Shown one piece after another: positions 49,791-62,249 of a stretch of 64,000 bases of DNA. Origin of the DNA: Hesseltinella vesiculosa (lineage: Eukaryota; Mucoromycota; Mucoromycetes; Mucorales; Cunninghamellaceae); assembly GCA_002104935.1 (NCBI GenBank), contig MCGT01000012.1:620001-684000 (forward strand), read 5' to 3'. The translations under genes were made by a program, and so were the position numbers. Below the pieces are notes generated by a model. It was not told where the DNA came from, ran no database searches, and saw nothing but the letters and a program-made list of their open reading frames with translations. Positions within the stretch are counted from its first letter, which is position 1. Every line of letters starts with the position of its first letter.

Positions 49791-52700
49791 ATTGAAAGTG
49801 CTCTGCAGAAAATGGTTGCTTTTTCAGATTGGCAAAGAGAAAAAGAGAACATGAATAGGAAAACAGATCTCTACTCCACTTTCAAAAAGTGGTCGAGTCA
49901 GTAGGCTGCTATTTGTTGCAGGCTTTGGATGATGACGGTTACACAAAAAGCGAGAGCATGGCTGGGCTTTTTTTTTCACTTTTTTTTCTTCACTCATGGC
50001 AGAACAAGCGGCAGACCTTTCCCTCTTCGAATTGGCAGTGCATTGCTTGTCTGGTAATGATCTAATGTTGTTTTTTAAAAAAAGATCAAGTGCGCATGAC
50101 ACCTTCCAACCATGGCCAACGAAGACAAGAACAGGAAAGATGGCAGACGTGATCTTATGAAGTCCATTCCTGTCGTCCTGATCATCGTTATCTCCAGCAT
50201 TACGTACAACATCTCTTCATATTGCAAGCCATCTCGACGCCATCGCTTTATGCTCGAACACCGAAAAGAGGTTTCGGCAGAAACGTGCTACATCATCGAC
50301 TTCCAAATCTGTCAGCAACAGTCTGGGAGGCTCTCCCTTTGCCGCCGCTTGTGGCCCTGTCTGCTTTTTTATCCGGATGTCATCGATCGCTTGCCTCTCA
50401 TCCTCTGAATCAAGACCCAACAATGCTGCTTCCGTTGTCTAATGCAGGACGTGCATGACAACACTACGAGGCAGCGGGTGGAAGAAAAGCTCAATGCTGC
50501 ACTGTCTATTCTCATGGCACTCCAAGAAAGGCAAAGAGAATCTGCGTCACTAAACACGCCACCCCATATACCACATCACCATCACTGGCTCCCCACGACA
50601 GCCAGACTCTCCAGCATGACCAATGGGCTTTTGCCAGGGAGCGTGTTCAGCTTCACAAGGAAACCACTGGGTTGACAAGGGCGTCTATACCATGGGCAGC
50701 AATTTACTCGTCAGGGAAAGAGCATAGCTTTTTCCAAGCATTCAAGAATGGAAACTCGATGCGCACCGTATATTATCGATACTAACTCCCTTCCAGCCAA
50801 TGTTAGCAGCTTTGGTTTTTTTTGAAGGGTAGCGGATCATTCAGGTCATGGTTAAAGCTATTTTTTTACAAAAAAGTAAGCTCATCCCTTCCCCAATAGT
50901 GATTCTCCCATATCACCTTCAATATTGTTCTGTTTTTCGTGTTCTTTGGATCTATGGATAGCTGTGAATGTTGGCTTTCTAATGGTGAGATCGGAAGAGA
51001 TGAAAAACGGCATCAGGGCTTTTCCGTGCAAAGAGAAGAGTCACATTCCAAAAAAAGAAAGGCTGAGAGACCGCCAGACTCTGGCATGCTCCTGTAGTCA
51101 CATATCGAGCAAGGTTAGGATTTTGGATACTAGCACCAAATGTCACCAAGGACTAGCAGGATGCACAGTTTAGAGTAGATTGGTGGAGGCTGGTCTTGGA
51201 TTTTTGGCTTGCAACAACACAGTTCAGCCCCAGCTGAGCTCATTTATTTTGCCGTTTTTTTTTGGCACGGTACTACAAGAAAAAAAATAAATAACTAAAT
51301 GTTGCCAATGTTCTGCCCGAGATTGCCTTGATGGCAATGTCGGTTGCCAAGGTAGAAACTTGCATCTACGCCTCGTTTTTTTTTTTATTTTCCCGCCATA
51401 TAAAGTTAAGGGCGATCTGAGGTGTCCAGCCTTTATCGTTCACATGTTGGCTGCGTAACCATAGTCGGACCAATTCAAAAAAAAAGACCGTCAATGCTTT
51501 CACGTTTTTTTTGTTCAAAGCAATGTCCCATCTGGGGTTTGCCATGAACCATTGCAAAGCCACCAAAATTCATACATAAACAGCACGTGATGAGGCGTCT
51601 CTATTCAGAACTTTGGCTGACACTGCGATGCTAAGTTGTGTGACATCATCGTTGAACCACTTGCATCAACTCATTTTTTTTTAAATAAAAAAGAAAAGGC
51701 ATCACCCACTCATTTGCCATTTGCCCTCTCTACCCATTCACAATCCCTCATATAACATTCAAACTCTGATTTCCTTGTTAATTGTCAACCTCAATTAAAG
51801 TCTCGCTCTTCTCAACAATGGAATCAATTCTGATATCAGAAATAAAACTTATTTTTGGTCTCATGCCATCCATAACCCCGTGTTTGAACACATTCGGCCA
51901 CATCTGCTTTTCGGTGCATTCGATCTCACTTTGCGTGTTCAACAGGAAACACAGCACAGGGTGTATGATGACGCTCCTGCTGGTAAAATATGGATGAACG
52001 CAGATGAAGTGGAGCGGCAAGAACAGAGGCCAGGAACAAAGATGCCAGCAGGTATAGCTTTCGCTTTCCCTGTTTTTGGAGACTGGCTAGCTGTAAGCTC
52101 AACCTGAAAATAGGAACATGTCGTTGATAAGAGGCTGAGCTTGTTTTACTGAGCTCGTTCTACTACAAGTATCAGTGCCAGGCACATCAAGAAATAAAAA
52201 AGTTTCTGGCTTCTGGACAAATAGGAGGCCGTACGTGCTCCACCTTTCATTTTTTTTTCATATACACCACTGGCCTAGCGACAAAAATCCTGGTATCCCT
52301 TTAAATTGGTAGCAAATTTTTCGTCATTTCTTGTATTGTTACCATTTAAGTTTTTCATTTCTAAAAACGTTCTAGCCAGCAAAAAGTAGTGCGCACGGTC
52401 GTTGGCACAACCTAGGTATGCTTCCCATTGGCTAAATGCGGCGGTTCATTTTTTGATATTTTTTTTTCATTATCGAACAAAAGCCTCGACTAAACCTTGG
52501 TAGCCATTAGATATTCGAAGAAGGATGCCTATTTTCTTCGCATATGTACGTTGTTATCATCATCATGTGTGTAGTATTCATTTCGAAAGACGATCTTCAT
52601 TGCAAAAGGGAAGCACCGCGCACGGACACTTACCCCACAAACGGGAGTGCTTCCCATTGGCTTACGGCGACAATATCATTTTTTTTTCTATCATCCTCTT

Positions 52701-52942
52701 CTTATAGGAAGATCACCCATTCAACAAATCCTGGGAGTAAATCCCGTATTGGAAGAAAAATAATCTGCTTCAGTACATTTTTGTATCCTCAACGTCAGTT
52801 TGCCTTCATATTTTATTTCAGATCAGCACTGCCAAATGGCCATTCACGGTCCGCCCGAATGTCCGACAAAAAACAGGGTCAAACCGACCTTTTTTTTCAT
52901 TTCCTTTTTTTTTTCCTTTCTTTTTCCTCCCAGATTTTTACG
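49733..52942. other. Core between inverted repeats, left part
   Basis: Mostly AT-rich DNA without a gene I can support. Possible exon remnants are a minus-strand segment at 50217-50437 (SEDERQAIDDIRIKKQTG, LLLTDLEVDDVARFCRNLFS) preceded by an ATTAG acceptor, and a plus-strand segment at 51874-52050 (FEHIRPHLLFGAFDLTL, PAGKIWMNADEVERQEQRPG). Neither has a start, donor and stop that fit together. A small local duplication with GCGCACGG and ATGCTTCCCATTGGCT links 52385-52440 and 52615-52670. Confidence 0.4.
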
Positions 52943-53383
52943 ATGATTTTCGGAGTTCTGATGATTTTGCTTAACCTGCCTGCCGCGGATGTGCCACCTC
53001 CCATTGTTACTACTACCGCAATTATGGTTCATCCATTGTATGCTGTCCCCGCCAAGAAAGCCTTAATGGTTCACCCGTCCTTCCCGCTGCCTGTCTCTGT
53101 CAGCAACGAACTCACCTTTGTTCCTCGTTGGTGCTGGTTCTTCCTCCTTCTTGCCATTGGCTCTGTCATTATGGCCCGCACCTTTGTCACCAGGCATGCC
53201 ACCACCAAAGCCCCTGCTGCACCGATCGACATGGTTCCGCCTAACTCCACCAGCATGGCTCCTGCTCCTTCCAGTGTCTTTCGTCCTCGCTCCGCTTGTT
53301 TGGTCAAAAGCCATCATTACGCCCATGCCAAGAAGAAGGTGATGACAAAAAAGGAGTTAAAAAAAATGCTTGAAAAAAGATAA
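52943..53383 (+). CDS. Small hypothetical membrane protein, 146 aa
   Basis: The frame from the ATG at 52943 (MIFGVLMILLNLPAADVPPP) to the stop at 53383 has a hydrophobic N-terminus that could be a signal or anchor, a Pro/Val-rich stretch, one clear membrane helix (WCWFFLLLAIGSVIMA, about residues 68-83), a Pro/Ala/Ser-rich segment and a lysine-rich tail ending KKELKKMLEKR. Unlike its surroundings, the codons often end in C, which supports real coding. A CCTCCCAG just upstream could be a splice acceptor, so an upstream exon is possible. It is the only well-formed ORF in the core. Family unknown. Confidence 0.55.
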   Translation: MIFGVLMILLNLPAADVPPPIVTTTAIMVHPLYAVPAKKALMVHPSFPLPVSVSNELTFVPRWCWFFLLLAIGSVIMARTFVTRHATTKAPAAPIDMVPPNSTSMAPAPSSVFRPRSACLVKSHHYAHAKKKVMTKKELKKMLEKR

Positions 53384-53639
53384 CTTTTATATATTATAAG
53401 CCTGCAATACTTGAAAAAAAGAAGTAACATGAAAAGAATGAAAAAAACAAAAAAAGCAAAAAAGAAAAATGTAAAAAAAGACAAGAAGTAACATGAAAAG
53501 AATGAAAAAAAAACAAAAAATCAAAAAGAAAAAAAGTAAAAAAAGACAAGAAGTAACATGAAGCCTATGAATATCTTGCAGTGCCTTTTTATCTTTTATT
53601 CCTTTTTTATCTCCCATCCTATTGCACAGTAGACAAGTT

Positions 53640-54640
53640 TTGGTAGACCTAGACATATACCCTTCATCTAGACATATACCCTGCACGCATACCCATTTGG
53701 CATCAAGACATAGACATAGACCTTTTGGCAATCTTGGCTGCCTATACCCATCATCGTAAGATCAAAAAGAAAAAATTGATCTTGACGTCCAAGCTCACTT
53801 TTTTTTTCTTTTACACAGTAGACAAGTTTTGGCATATACCCTCCATGTATACCCATTTGGCATCAAGACATAGACATAGACCTTTTGGCAATCTTGGCTG
53901 CCTATACCCATCATCGTAAGATCGAAAGAAAAAATTGATCTTGACTTGCAAGCTCACTTTTTTTTTCTTTTACACAGTAGACAAGTTTTGGCATATACCC
54001 TCCATGTATACCCATTTGGCACCAAGACATAGACATAGACCTTTTGGCAATCTTGACTGCCTATACCCATCATCGTAAGATCGAAAGAAAAAATTGATCC
54101 TGACGTCCAGGCTCACTTTTTTTTTCTTTTACTCAGTAGACAAGTTTTGGCATATACCCTCCATGTATACCCATTTGGCATCAAGACATAGACATAGACC
54201 TTTTGGCAATCTTGGCTGCCTATACCCATCATCGTAAGATCAAAAAGAAAAAATTGATCTTGACGTCCAAGCTCACTTTTTTTTTCTTTTACTCAGTAGA
54301 CAAGTTTTGGCATATACCCTGCATGTATACCCATTTGGCACCAAGACATAGACATAGACCTTTTGGCAATCTTGGCTGCCTATACCCATCATCGTAAGAT
54401 CGAAAGAAAAAATTGATCCTGACGCCCTAGCTCACTTTTTTTTTCTTTTACTCAGTAGACAAGTTTTGGCATATACCCTCCATGTATACCCATTTGGCAT
54501 CAAGACATAGACATAGACCTTTTGGCAATCTTGGCTGCCTATACCCATCATCGTAAGATCAAAAAGAAAAAATTGATCCTGACGTCCAAGCTCACTTTTT
54601 TTTTCTTTTAGTAGACAAGTTTTGTCCTTAGACCTAGACC
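53640..54640 (+). repeat. Six tandem copies of a ~160-bp satellite-like unit
   Basis: The landmark CCTTTTGGCAATCTTGGCTG occurs at about 53721, 53881, 54040, 54199, 54359 and 54518, a period of 159-160 bases. Each unit contains GTAGACAAGTTTTGG, CATATACCCTCCATGTATAC, CAAGACATAGACATAGACC, CCTATACCCATCATCGTAAG and a T-run after AAGCTCAC. Copies differ by a few substitutions and small length changes. The array ends in a decayed stretch of TAGACCTAGACC-type motifs to about 54690. The period is not a multiple of three, so it is unlikely to be coding. Confidence 0.95.
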
Positions 54641-54690
54641 AAGACCTAGAGAAACCGTGCATTTAGACATAGAGTTTGCAACTAGACAAG

Positions 54691-57189
54691 CCAGCCTCGG
54701 TGCTTGATCTCCTCAACCTCATTGCGTGATGATAGAACAACCCTCCTTCTGGCTATGGTGGGGATTGTGGTTTTGTCTCTGAATCCGTTGATGGCGACCG
54801 TACTCGCGTTTTTTTTTTCTTTTCTCAACGATTAGATCCGATGAAACAGGTAACTGAAGAAGTGTATGCCTTACTGTTTTTCTACTTTGACACTTGCAGA
54901 AAGAAACTTCGGCAAAATGACACATGCACGATGGATTCATCCTGTTCACTGCACATATTGGGCTAGTACATATCTAACTGGGCACTTTTCTGGGTCAAGA
55001 CCATAGATCAGGTACTTACATTACTCTTTTGGAAGATGCTTAACAACTTACCGTTCTCATACTATTTTTTTTTTCTCTTAGTCCCTAGCGCAAATGGGAT
55101 GGTTTATCGGCAAAAACCATTTCATTTTGCGCTAGTGGAAGTTATCATTTAGACCTTTTATGGAGCTTGAATCTTTTGGTAAGTTTTCATTTATATTTCC
55201 AATATGAGCTCCCATGCCTGACCGCCTTTTTTTTATTTTTTATGTCATGCTTCCTACAAGTGTCCATCGACTGCAAATGGCCCAGGTACCAATGGCTTGT
55301 ATTGGTAAGTAAAAAGTGACATGTGCTTTTTAGTTCTACAAGAAATTCTGATCTTTTTTTTTTTTTTTCATGGGAACTCAAATTTACAACACTCCACTGG
55401 TTGGCTAGCCTCCACCGAGTTGCCGTCGGTGGAGGCGACCACACTTGTCCTGGTTGGTATGCTTGCCTGTGCCTTTATTTGTCATTTTTGCTCTGTGGTT
55501 TCCGGATGCCTGCTCATCAAGTGTCGTTGTCTTGACTTTCATGGGAAAGCAAGCAGGTGGAAGTATGCAAGCTCACACTTTGGACGTTGAACCCTGTGGA
55601 GGTTTGAAAGTTGAGAATTTTTTTTTAAGGGGAAAGTTGCCTGTCGGTGAAAGAGCTGCCGCTAATCTCAACCTGCTGGAAGGCTCTGGAGCGCAGAGAG
55701 GGGGAGGAAGATCACTCCATTTTTTATTGCCATAGCAAGACATCAAACCTTGTCAACCTGCCTTCTCCATCCATCAAGTCGAGTCATCAGACAATATCTG
55801 CCAAATGGTGTATCAAGGCAATGGTATCCTATAGCCGAGTCTACCATTGCTCAACAAGCAAACTTACAAGATGATGACTGACGTCGGCTTTCTCTCAGCG
55901 ACATCCTTAACACTTATTTCAAGGCAAGGTCTACCTATACTACCAAGTAAACTTTGCCCTTGGATATTAAAACGATGGAAGACACCATTTCCAAGGAGAA
56001 GGTAAATGCACGGTCTCTCTTGACAGCACGAAACTGCATATCGCAAGCTATTCATGCCGAAGAACAGCGCAGTCAGCATATCCAGTGATGAACTGCTGAC
56101 CAAGCCTAGCATATCCAAAGCTTACTATTCATAAACATTAAAGTCAGGAAATAAATCCTCACAAATCTAATCAAATACATACTTAGAGCATCTGGATGAA
56201 AATCATGATGAGAAGTAACAGCTGTGGCAGTAGCAGGTTGATCATGTCAAGTAAAAAAAAAAAAAAAAGCCGAGGGTCACCGATTGTGCTACAAGGACTC
56301 TCGGTTTGCATGTTATAAAAAGCAACCACACGCATGGCGAAAACAGATATCTATAGCGTCTCCATATCAAAAGATACATATTACTTGAAAAAGTTGGTGA
56401 AAAGTACTGGTGTCGAAAGTGGTGGCGATTGATTGCCCATTGGCAAAAAATGCAAAAGAAAAGTTGGCATGGCAGGAACCTTTTTTTTTAGCCATCCTGA
56501 ACGTATGATTTATTTAAAGGTTGGTTTCAATATGTTATCTTTCAAGTAAACAATGTCCCAAAGATGGGGTAAATGCTAGAGTTGATTTGATGATGGACCT
56601 AAAGAAAAGAAGAGAACAAGGTGCCTAAAAAAAATGAAACAGAGGAATTTGAAGCAACCAATGACTCTTCTTCTTTTGATCTGTCAAGTAAGTAGAGGAT
56701 CGACACCAAGTTGGCTGGACAGCCTTCACCAATTAACTTGGATTTATTGGTATCCATGCCTTTCGTAAGGGCTTGCACCCATGCCAAATTGCACTTTGAT
56801 CTATTAGATAAAAATTGATTCACAGTTTGGAATGAACATATGAAGAGAAATCTTGCACTGTGAAATTTGACCAGATTACCTGGGGGGTTGCATTGAGAAA
56901 ACGGCTTTTTTTTTAAAAAAAAAAAAAAATGTTGTGTGTGTTTTGTTGCGGTTTTTTTATTGAGAGAGTGGTGAGGGAGGCGCGCCACCATTTCTTCTTA
57001 TCTCTTACTTTTTCTCTTTTTTCGCACATCAGCAGCCTTCTCGACGAAACCCACTCCAGAGCCGTAGCTGCGGCTATCCTGGCCGGCAAGTGTGCTCCAC
57101 AACCCTCTGATTAACAACAACCTGACGGTCGATGAAGGGCGGAAGGTTCTTTGGTGGTCCTATCATTGGCTTGGTACAAGCTCTCCAAC
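54691..57189. other. Core, middle part without supported genes
   Basis: AT-rich DNA with T-runs and short frames. A minus-strand stretch at 56880-56620 (CNLAWVQALTKGMDTNKSK, ANLVSILYLLDRSKEEES) and a plus-strand segment at 57030-57110 after a CATCAG acceptor (AVAAAILAGKCAPQPSD) look like exon remnants. I cannot connect either to a start or family. Confidence 0.35.
55085..55135. repeat. 51-base stem-loop
   Basis: The arm CTAGCGCAAATGGGATGGTTT is mirrored by AAACCATTTCATTTTGCGCTAG after a loop of about eight bases, giving some 20 pairs with few mismatches. Confidence 0.6.
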
Positions 57190-58160
57190 CTTTTCCTTCC
57201 AAATCAGGAATTGCACCTCTTCACCCCTCGTCATGGGTGAAACCCTGAAATTGTAATTCGATCCTTCTGAAAATCAGGCTGTCACCTACAAAACACATCT
57301 TTATTGGTGGTATCAAGCAAAATATGTCATAACTCTCCTAGATCAAAAAGTCGATGTTTTTACGATTCTAGGCTTGGCCACCAGTAAACTAAGCTGTCAG
57401 CAAATAAGATGCCCGCCCCGCAGTTTTTTTTTCCGCCTTCTTTTTCTCACATCTCCTTGAACATTGGTCTCCAAAGTCTTGCTCCAAGGGTATTTGACAG
57501 GGATTCAAGAGCTAGATCTAGTGATTACAACAATGCATGGCGTCATATTGATTTTTGAAAATAGATTTTTAATAAACTAGCAGCAGCACATTAAAATTCC
57601 TTGAAGTAACGTTCTGGTTAGAATTAGGAAGGCTTAGGGTTAGAATTGCAAGCACAGGCTCAATGATCTGTTTTCTATGTGATAGAGAGTAGAAGGTTAG
57701 GCCATTGGTGTATCTTCCTTGACACGGTTATGCAAAAAGTCCACTCTGCATCTTTGCGTTTGGCGATGGCGTCCTTGCAGCTTCGTGAAAAGTAATGAGA
57801 TATGACTCGTGAGTGAGGCTTTTCATGTACCTTTCACAGCATATTGGGAGTGGCTGATGGTTGGATGACAAAGACAAAAAAGCAGTAGATTTGGTGCCCA
57901 TTGGAGACAGACCAAAAAAAAAAAAAAAAGCAAGCTTTTTATTCGCTGACCGCTTGAGTCTTTGACCAGGTGGCCCAGCCTAGAATCGTAAAAACATCGA
58001 CTTTTTGATCTAGGGGAGCCAATGACTTGTCTTTGACACCACCAATAGAAGATACATTTTGTAGGTGACAGCCCGATTTTCAGAAGGATAGAATAACAAT
58101 TGCAAACTTTCACCCATGACGACGGGTGAAAGGTACAATTCCCGATTTGGAAGAAAAAGG
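57190..58160. repeat. Local inverted duplication (~190-bp arms)
   Basis: The stretch 57195-57385 matches the reverse complement of about 57962-58155 at roughly 80-85% by eye. Shared blocks are GTCATGGGTGAAA, ATCCTTCTGAAAATC, GGCTGTCACCTACAAAA, CTAGATCAAAAAGTCGATG and TTTTTACGATTCTAGGCT. About 575 bases separate the arms. It is older than the giant inverted repeat. No intact frame spans either arm. Confidence 0.75.
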
Positions 58161-58349
58161 TCAATACAAAAAATGGCAGAGTGAGTGAATGACGAGAAGT
58201 AAAAAGGAATGCATGGCTGTTCAACGTAGAGTCAGGGTCAATGCAGAAATGTATAGTTAACGAGAGCTGTACAATGACTGGTTAAGGAGATATGACTAGG
58301 AAAGGCTGTGGGCTTGTAAGCGGAGGAAAGGGCAAAATAGGTGTGTCAG

Positions 58350-59118
58350 AGAAGGGGTATGCCAGAACTTGTGCATAATCTTGGTGTGGTTCTTGTTTCC
58401 CAAAAGCTTGGTTTTATGGGCAACACTATCATCACCTACCCTGCTGCGACGGATGATTATCTACTTTACAACAACCGGTGCTCTCGCTTGTATTGGAGAT
58501 CGCCATGATCCTGTCGTTGATGAGGCGCGCAACTTTTGGAGTTTACGTTACGGATGTTCCACCCACTTTGTCGAAGATGAGTTACACCTGTCGTGTCATC
58601 CCACTTGCTTACATCCCAAAAGATAGTCACCTATCAGGGACATCAGTGTATGCTAAAAAAAAAAAAATCAGAGCAGCCATCGTGATGCTGTCATTGACAG
58701 GTACTCCAGCTTTGTTCGTAATGGCAACCACACTTTGTTCATTTCCAATTATCGTCAAGCCACCACTGCTGTGTACAATACTCCCCAGATGCCCTCGAAA
58801 AACCAAGTACCATTCAGCGACCGCAGCTCTTACGATCAATTACACAGATGTATATTTTGGCGACCTGCGTACTGCAGTGGAAGCGTATGAATACATGTGC
58901 ATAATGAAGTTGATCGGGGACCCGTTGTTCTCCTCTATGGATCCCACATCCCAGCGATGCAGCTTCCTTTGGAGCTGGCCGAGTCGATGAAGTTGCAGAT
59001 GACGCCTCTTATGTTGGTATTGGGCATGACCGTGGCTATTCCTACCTTAGCGACACTGCTAATGGTTTTGGAGACCATCCTCACTTGAGTTTTATTGGAA
59101 AACCCGCTGATTAAATCA
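58350..59118 (+). pseudogene. Decayed protein-coding gene, family unknown
   Basis: Successive protein-like stretches occur in different plus-strand frames: GFMGNTIITYPAATDDYLLY, then DRHDPVVDEARNFWSLRYGC, then FVRNGNHTLFISNYRQATTA with SSYDQLHR, then TDVYFGDLRTAVEAYEY, and finally VDEVADDASYVGIGHDRGYS ending HPHLSFIGKPAD and TAA at about 59118. Each has a balanced, extracellular-protein-like composition, but frameshifts separate them. Introns could explain some but not all changes. I do not recognise the family. Confidence 0.45.
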
Positions 59119-61769
59119 AGCATCACGCAACTTGATGGTTCATAGACCGCAGTGCTTGTCAAGGAATGGTCCGGTCATGTGTTTTCCCTTTACATTCTTT
59201 TCTCCTAGTCAACACCCGCTAAATCATTTTCTGGCGTGCAAGAAAGTAAAATAAAGTACGTGCGAAATCATTTTTAGTGCATACCCTTTAGCCCTTCCCT
59301 CTGATGTCTAAGATAGATGCAGTTTAAACTAAGGTCATTTCTGAACATTTTTTTATTGGTATGCAAATTTGGCGTGAAATTATATATAGCGATTTTGTAC
59401 TGCGATTTTTGATCAGATCGCCTGGGGACCCCCTGGTGAAAATGGCCGATTTTTCATCTTTTTTAGCTGATGAGTCGGAGGTGCTAAAACGAAATCGACC
59501 AAAACTTGGCTGGGCAACCTTGATGAATCGACCTGGTATTTGCAGGATTGTCTTTATTCATACATCTCAGCGCCCATACAAAATATCAAATCGATCCAAT
59601 CACTCCAAAGTGCTGTTCATCATACTGCTTTTTTTTTTTCAAAATGAAAAAGAATTTGGATGGCCATATTTAACCTCCGCACCGCCCTTTCGATTCCTGA
59701 TCGAGCACAGAAGCCTGGTGCTTGTCTGTGAATACTGCCCTGCCTATCAAAATGTGATCCAGATGTCGAAAGCGTAACCAATTGTCTACAAACTATTCCT
59801 ATGTATCCGTTTCCTCTTCCCGTGTCGTACCTAGTCCAGTGGCGTCCGTTTCCTCGTCCAGAGCAGCTCCAAAACATTGACGATTTGAAATGGTGCCACC
59901 TTTCTTTCTGGAGACTGCACGACTGGTTGATCTGCAAGCCGTTCTTCTGAATACATCAGATTTTCCTTTTCCAGGCACACAACAGTCATGTCGTGGTTTT
60001 CCCAATGGACGTGCCTGCTTATAAAAGCACTTCTGAGGCTGAAAAAAAAAACAATGCTCACGCCAGATGATCGAGTAAATCCATTGATGAAGTAAACGTC
60101 TTTAAGATCATGCGAGTGTCAGATTTAGCGATAAAAATGGACATGATGACAATGATTTGCTGCCTTGGTGTGAATTGATAAAAAACTGCAGAGGCACTGC
60201 AATTTCGGAACAAGCACACGTGGATGATCTGAAATTTTTCCAAGCACCTTACATTCTTATTTTTCCATCCTCTTACACGCCATCCCTGTCAAAAGAACAA
60301 TATTATCCTTTTACGTTCAGATTCACAATAACTCTTGCAACTTGCACTATTGCCTTGCTCCAATGCAGATGCAGTCGCCAAGGATTCAAGTCGGTCGTTG
60401 ACGGAATGAAGAAAGATTAGCATCGAGCTCTGCAGATCATGGCGAGAGCAAAAGGCATGGTTGCTTGACATTACGATTAAAGATGTGATGCTGTTGCATT
60501 TCTTGTCATTTCTCTATTATTTTCAACGGCGGAAAGGAACAAGGACGTTCAGAGAAAAAAAGAAAAAAAGGTGAACGCCGAAGAAAAAAAATGAAGGAAG
60601 GCGAAACGTGATTGGCTAAATTAATTTATCTCTGTTTGGATGTGAACTGACAGTTTGGTGCTACTGGTCTGTGCACTGCACGTCTATCATCATCCATGTT
60701 CGTGTCATCATTGTCCTATTCCAGAAAATAGCTTTTTGAACAAGAACAAGCGACAGCCATGGCTTTGCTTGGTTTGGACATACACTCGGTGTCACCTCAA
60801 CTGCCTGAACCTCCTTGGTTCTCACTGGTTCCCACACAGAAGTCAGAAAAAAAAAAGATATAGAGAATATCATGTCAATTATATAAAATCATAAAGTTTA
60901 TTCCTACCAATCGTGTTGAAAAAGTAGCTGGGATGCATAATAGCAAGAAAAAATGAGGCTGCTTTAGAAGCCATCTCTCTCACCGTTAGCAAACATTGGG
61001 GAATAAAAGAAAAAAATGGGATTTGAAACTACGCTATGGTAAGTTGATCCTGGTGACGAAGAGCTTTCCTCAAGAAAGCATTCCTTCACCCCTCCCCCCA
61101 TTCTTTTCTTTTTCCCACATCATTTATTTTTGGCCTTTTCGTAACATTTTCACATGAAACGATAATGGAAAGCTTTTCGTAAAAAGCCCTGATTTCATTT
61201 CAAAGACTGAGAAGATCAATAAACCTGACTAGCAATCTACATCTAAATATTTCGGTAGCAGTGCTTTTTCGAGCCAATGACTTCACCTATTTACAAAGGT
61301 GGTATGAATGGAAATAAGGCAGGCTGTTAATGACTAAACACAGTTGCATTTCTTGTTTACTTGAAGTCATGCATTCGACCTGTTGAGAAAAAAAAATTGA
61401 GAGGTGAGGCGTAGCAGAAAATGGACTGGATGGCCTGGAGCTTTTTTTCCTGACACTTTTTGCTGTCAATTCTGGTAACACAATCCTTTTGACCATTCTC
61501 CTTTCTAAATGTTTCAGTTCGAAGTTTTCGTAAAGATATGAGTAGATCATTACCGTTTAAGTAAAGGGAGAAACCACTCTCCCATTTTTTTTGTTTTTCC
61601 CACACGCATTCCATCCAAAAAATTACTTTTTAGAACAAGAACAGGCTTTACTTGCTTTGGACATTTTTTTTCAAAGGACAGCTTTACGTGCATTTTAAAA
61701 AAAAAGGATGCATCTACAAAAATATAAAAAGGGCAAGTTCCTACCTTCGTTTTTTCACTTCACTTGCTC

Positions 61770-61838
61770 TTGGTCTCTCCCTTGGTCTCTTCCCTTGGTC
61801 TCTTCCCTTGGTCTCTTCCCTTGGTCTCTTCCCTTGGT
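61770..61838 (-). repeat. 13-bp minisatellite, right arm
   Basis: Inverted counterpart of the left-arm array, with the same number of units (CTCTTCCCTTGGT on this strand). Confidence 0.85.
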
Positions 61839-62157
61839 CTGGCTCCCCTTCGCTTGGCCTGGCTCCCCTTCGCTAGGATTGGCTGCCTTCCCTTTGTCAA
61901 GACTCAAGACTTCTGTCCCCTCTTCTCTCTTTCCCTCTCTCTCTTTTTTTTCCCTCTCAAGGATGTTGGGCAATGAGCAGCAGCTTGTTTTGTCCAGTTA
62001 CTCACTTTGAATTCTCTGTTTACGGTGTTGTTACAGTTCCAAAGGTAAGTAGCAGCTGAGTAACAAAAAACGCTCACTGACAAACTTGGTATGTTGATAG
62101 TCTCTGCGGTCAAGTTTTGTTGAATACCCTTGGTGGTGGGGTGGAGGTAAGGGGAGG

Positions 62158-62249
62158 GGAGTGGGAGTGGGAGTGGGAGTGGGAGTGGGAGTGGGAGTGG
62201 GAGTGGGAGTGGGAGTGGGAGTGGGAGTGGGAGTGGGAGTGGGAGTGGG
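62158..62249 (-). repeat. (GTGGGA)n hexamer repeat, right arm
   Basis: Inverted counterpart of the left-arm hexamer array, with about the same number of units and a one-base difference at its outer border (C4 instead of C5). Confidence 0.95.

Noticed and set aside
52544..52942. N-terminal extension of the core membrane-protein ORF
   Set aside because: The in-frame extension is translated from T-runs and AT-rich non-coding DNA; codon use changes at about 52943.
53640..54640. CRISPR-like array
   Set aside because: The whole 160-base unit repeats, without unique spacers, in a eukaryotic genome.
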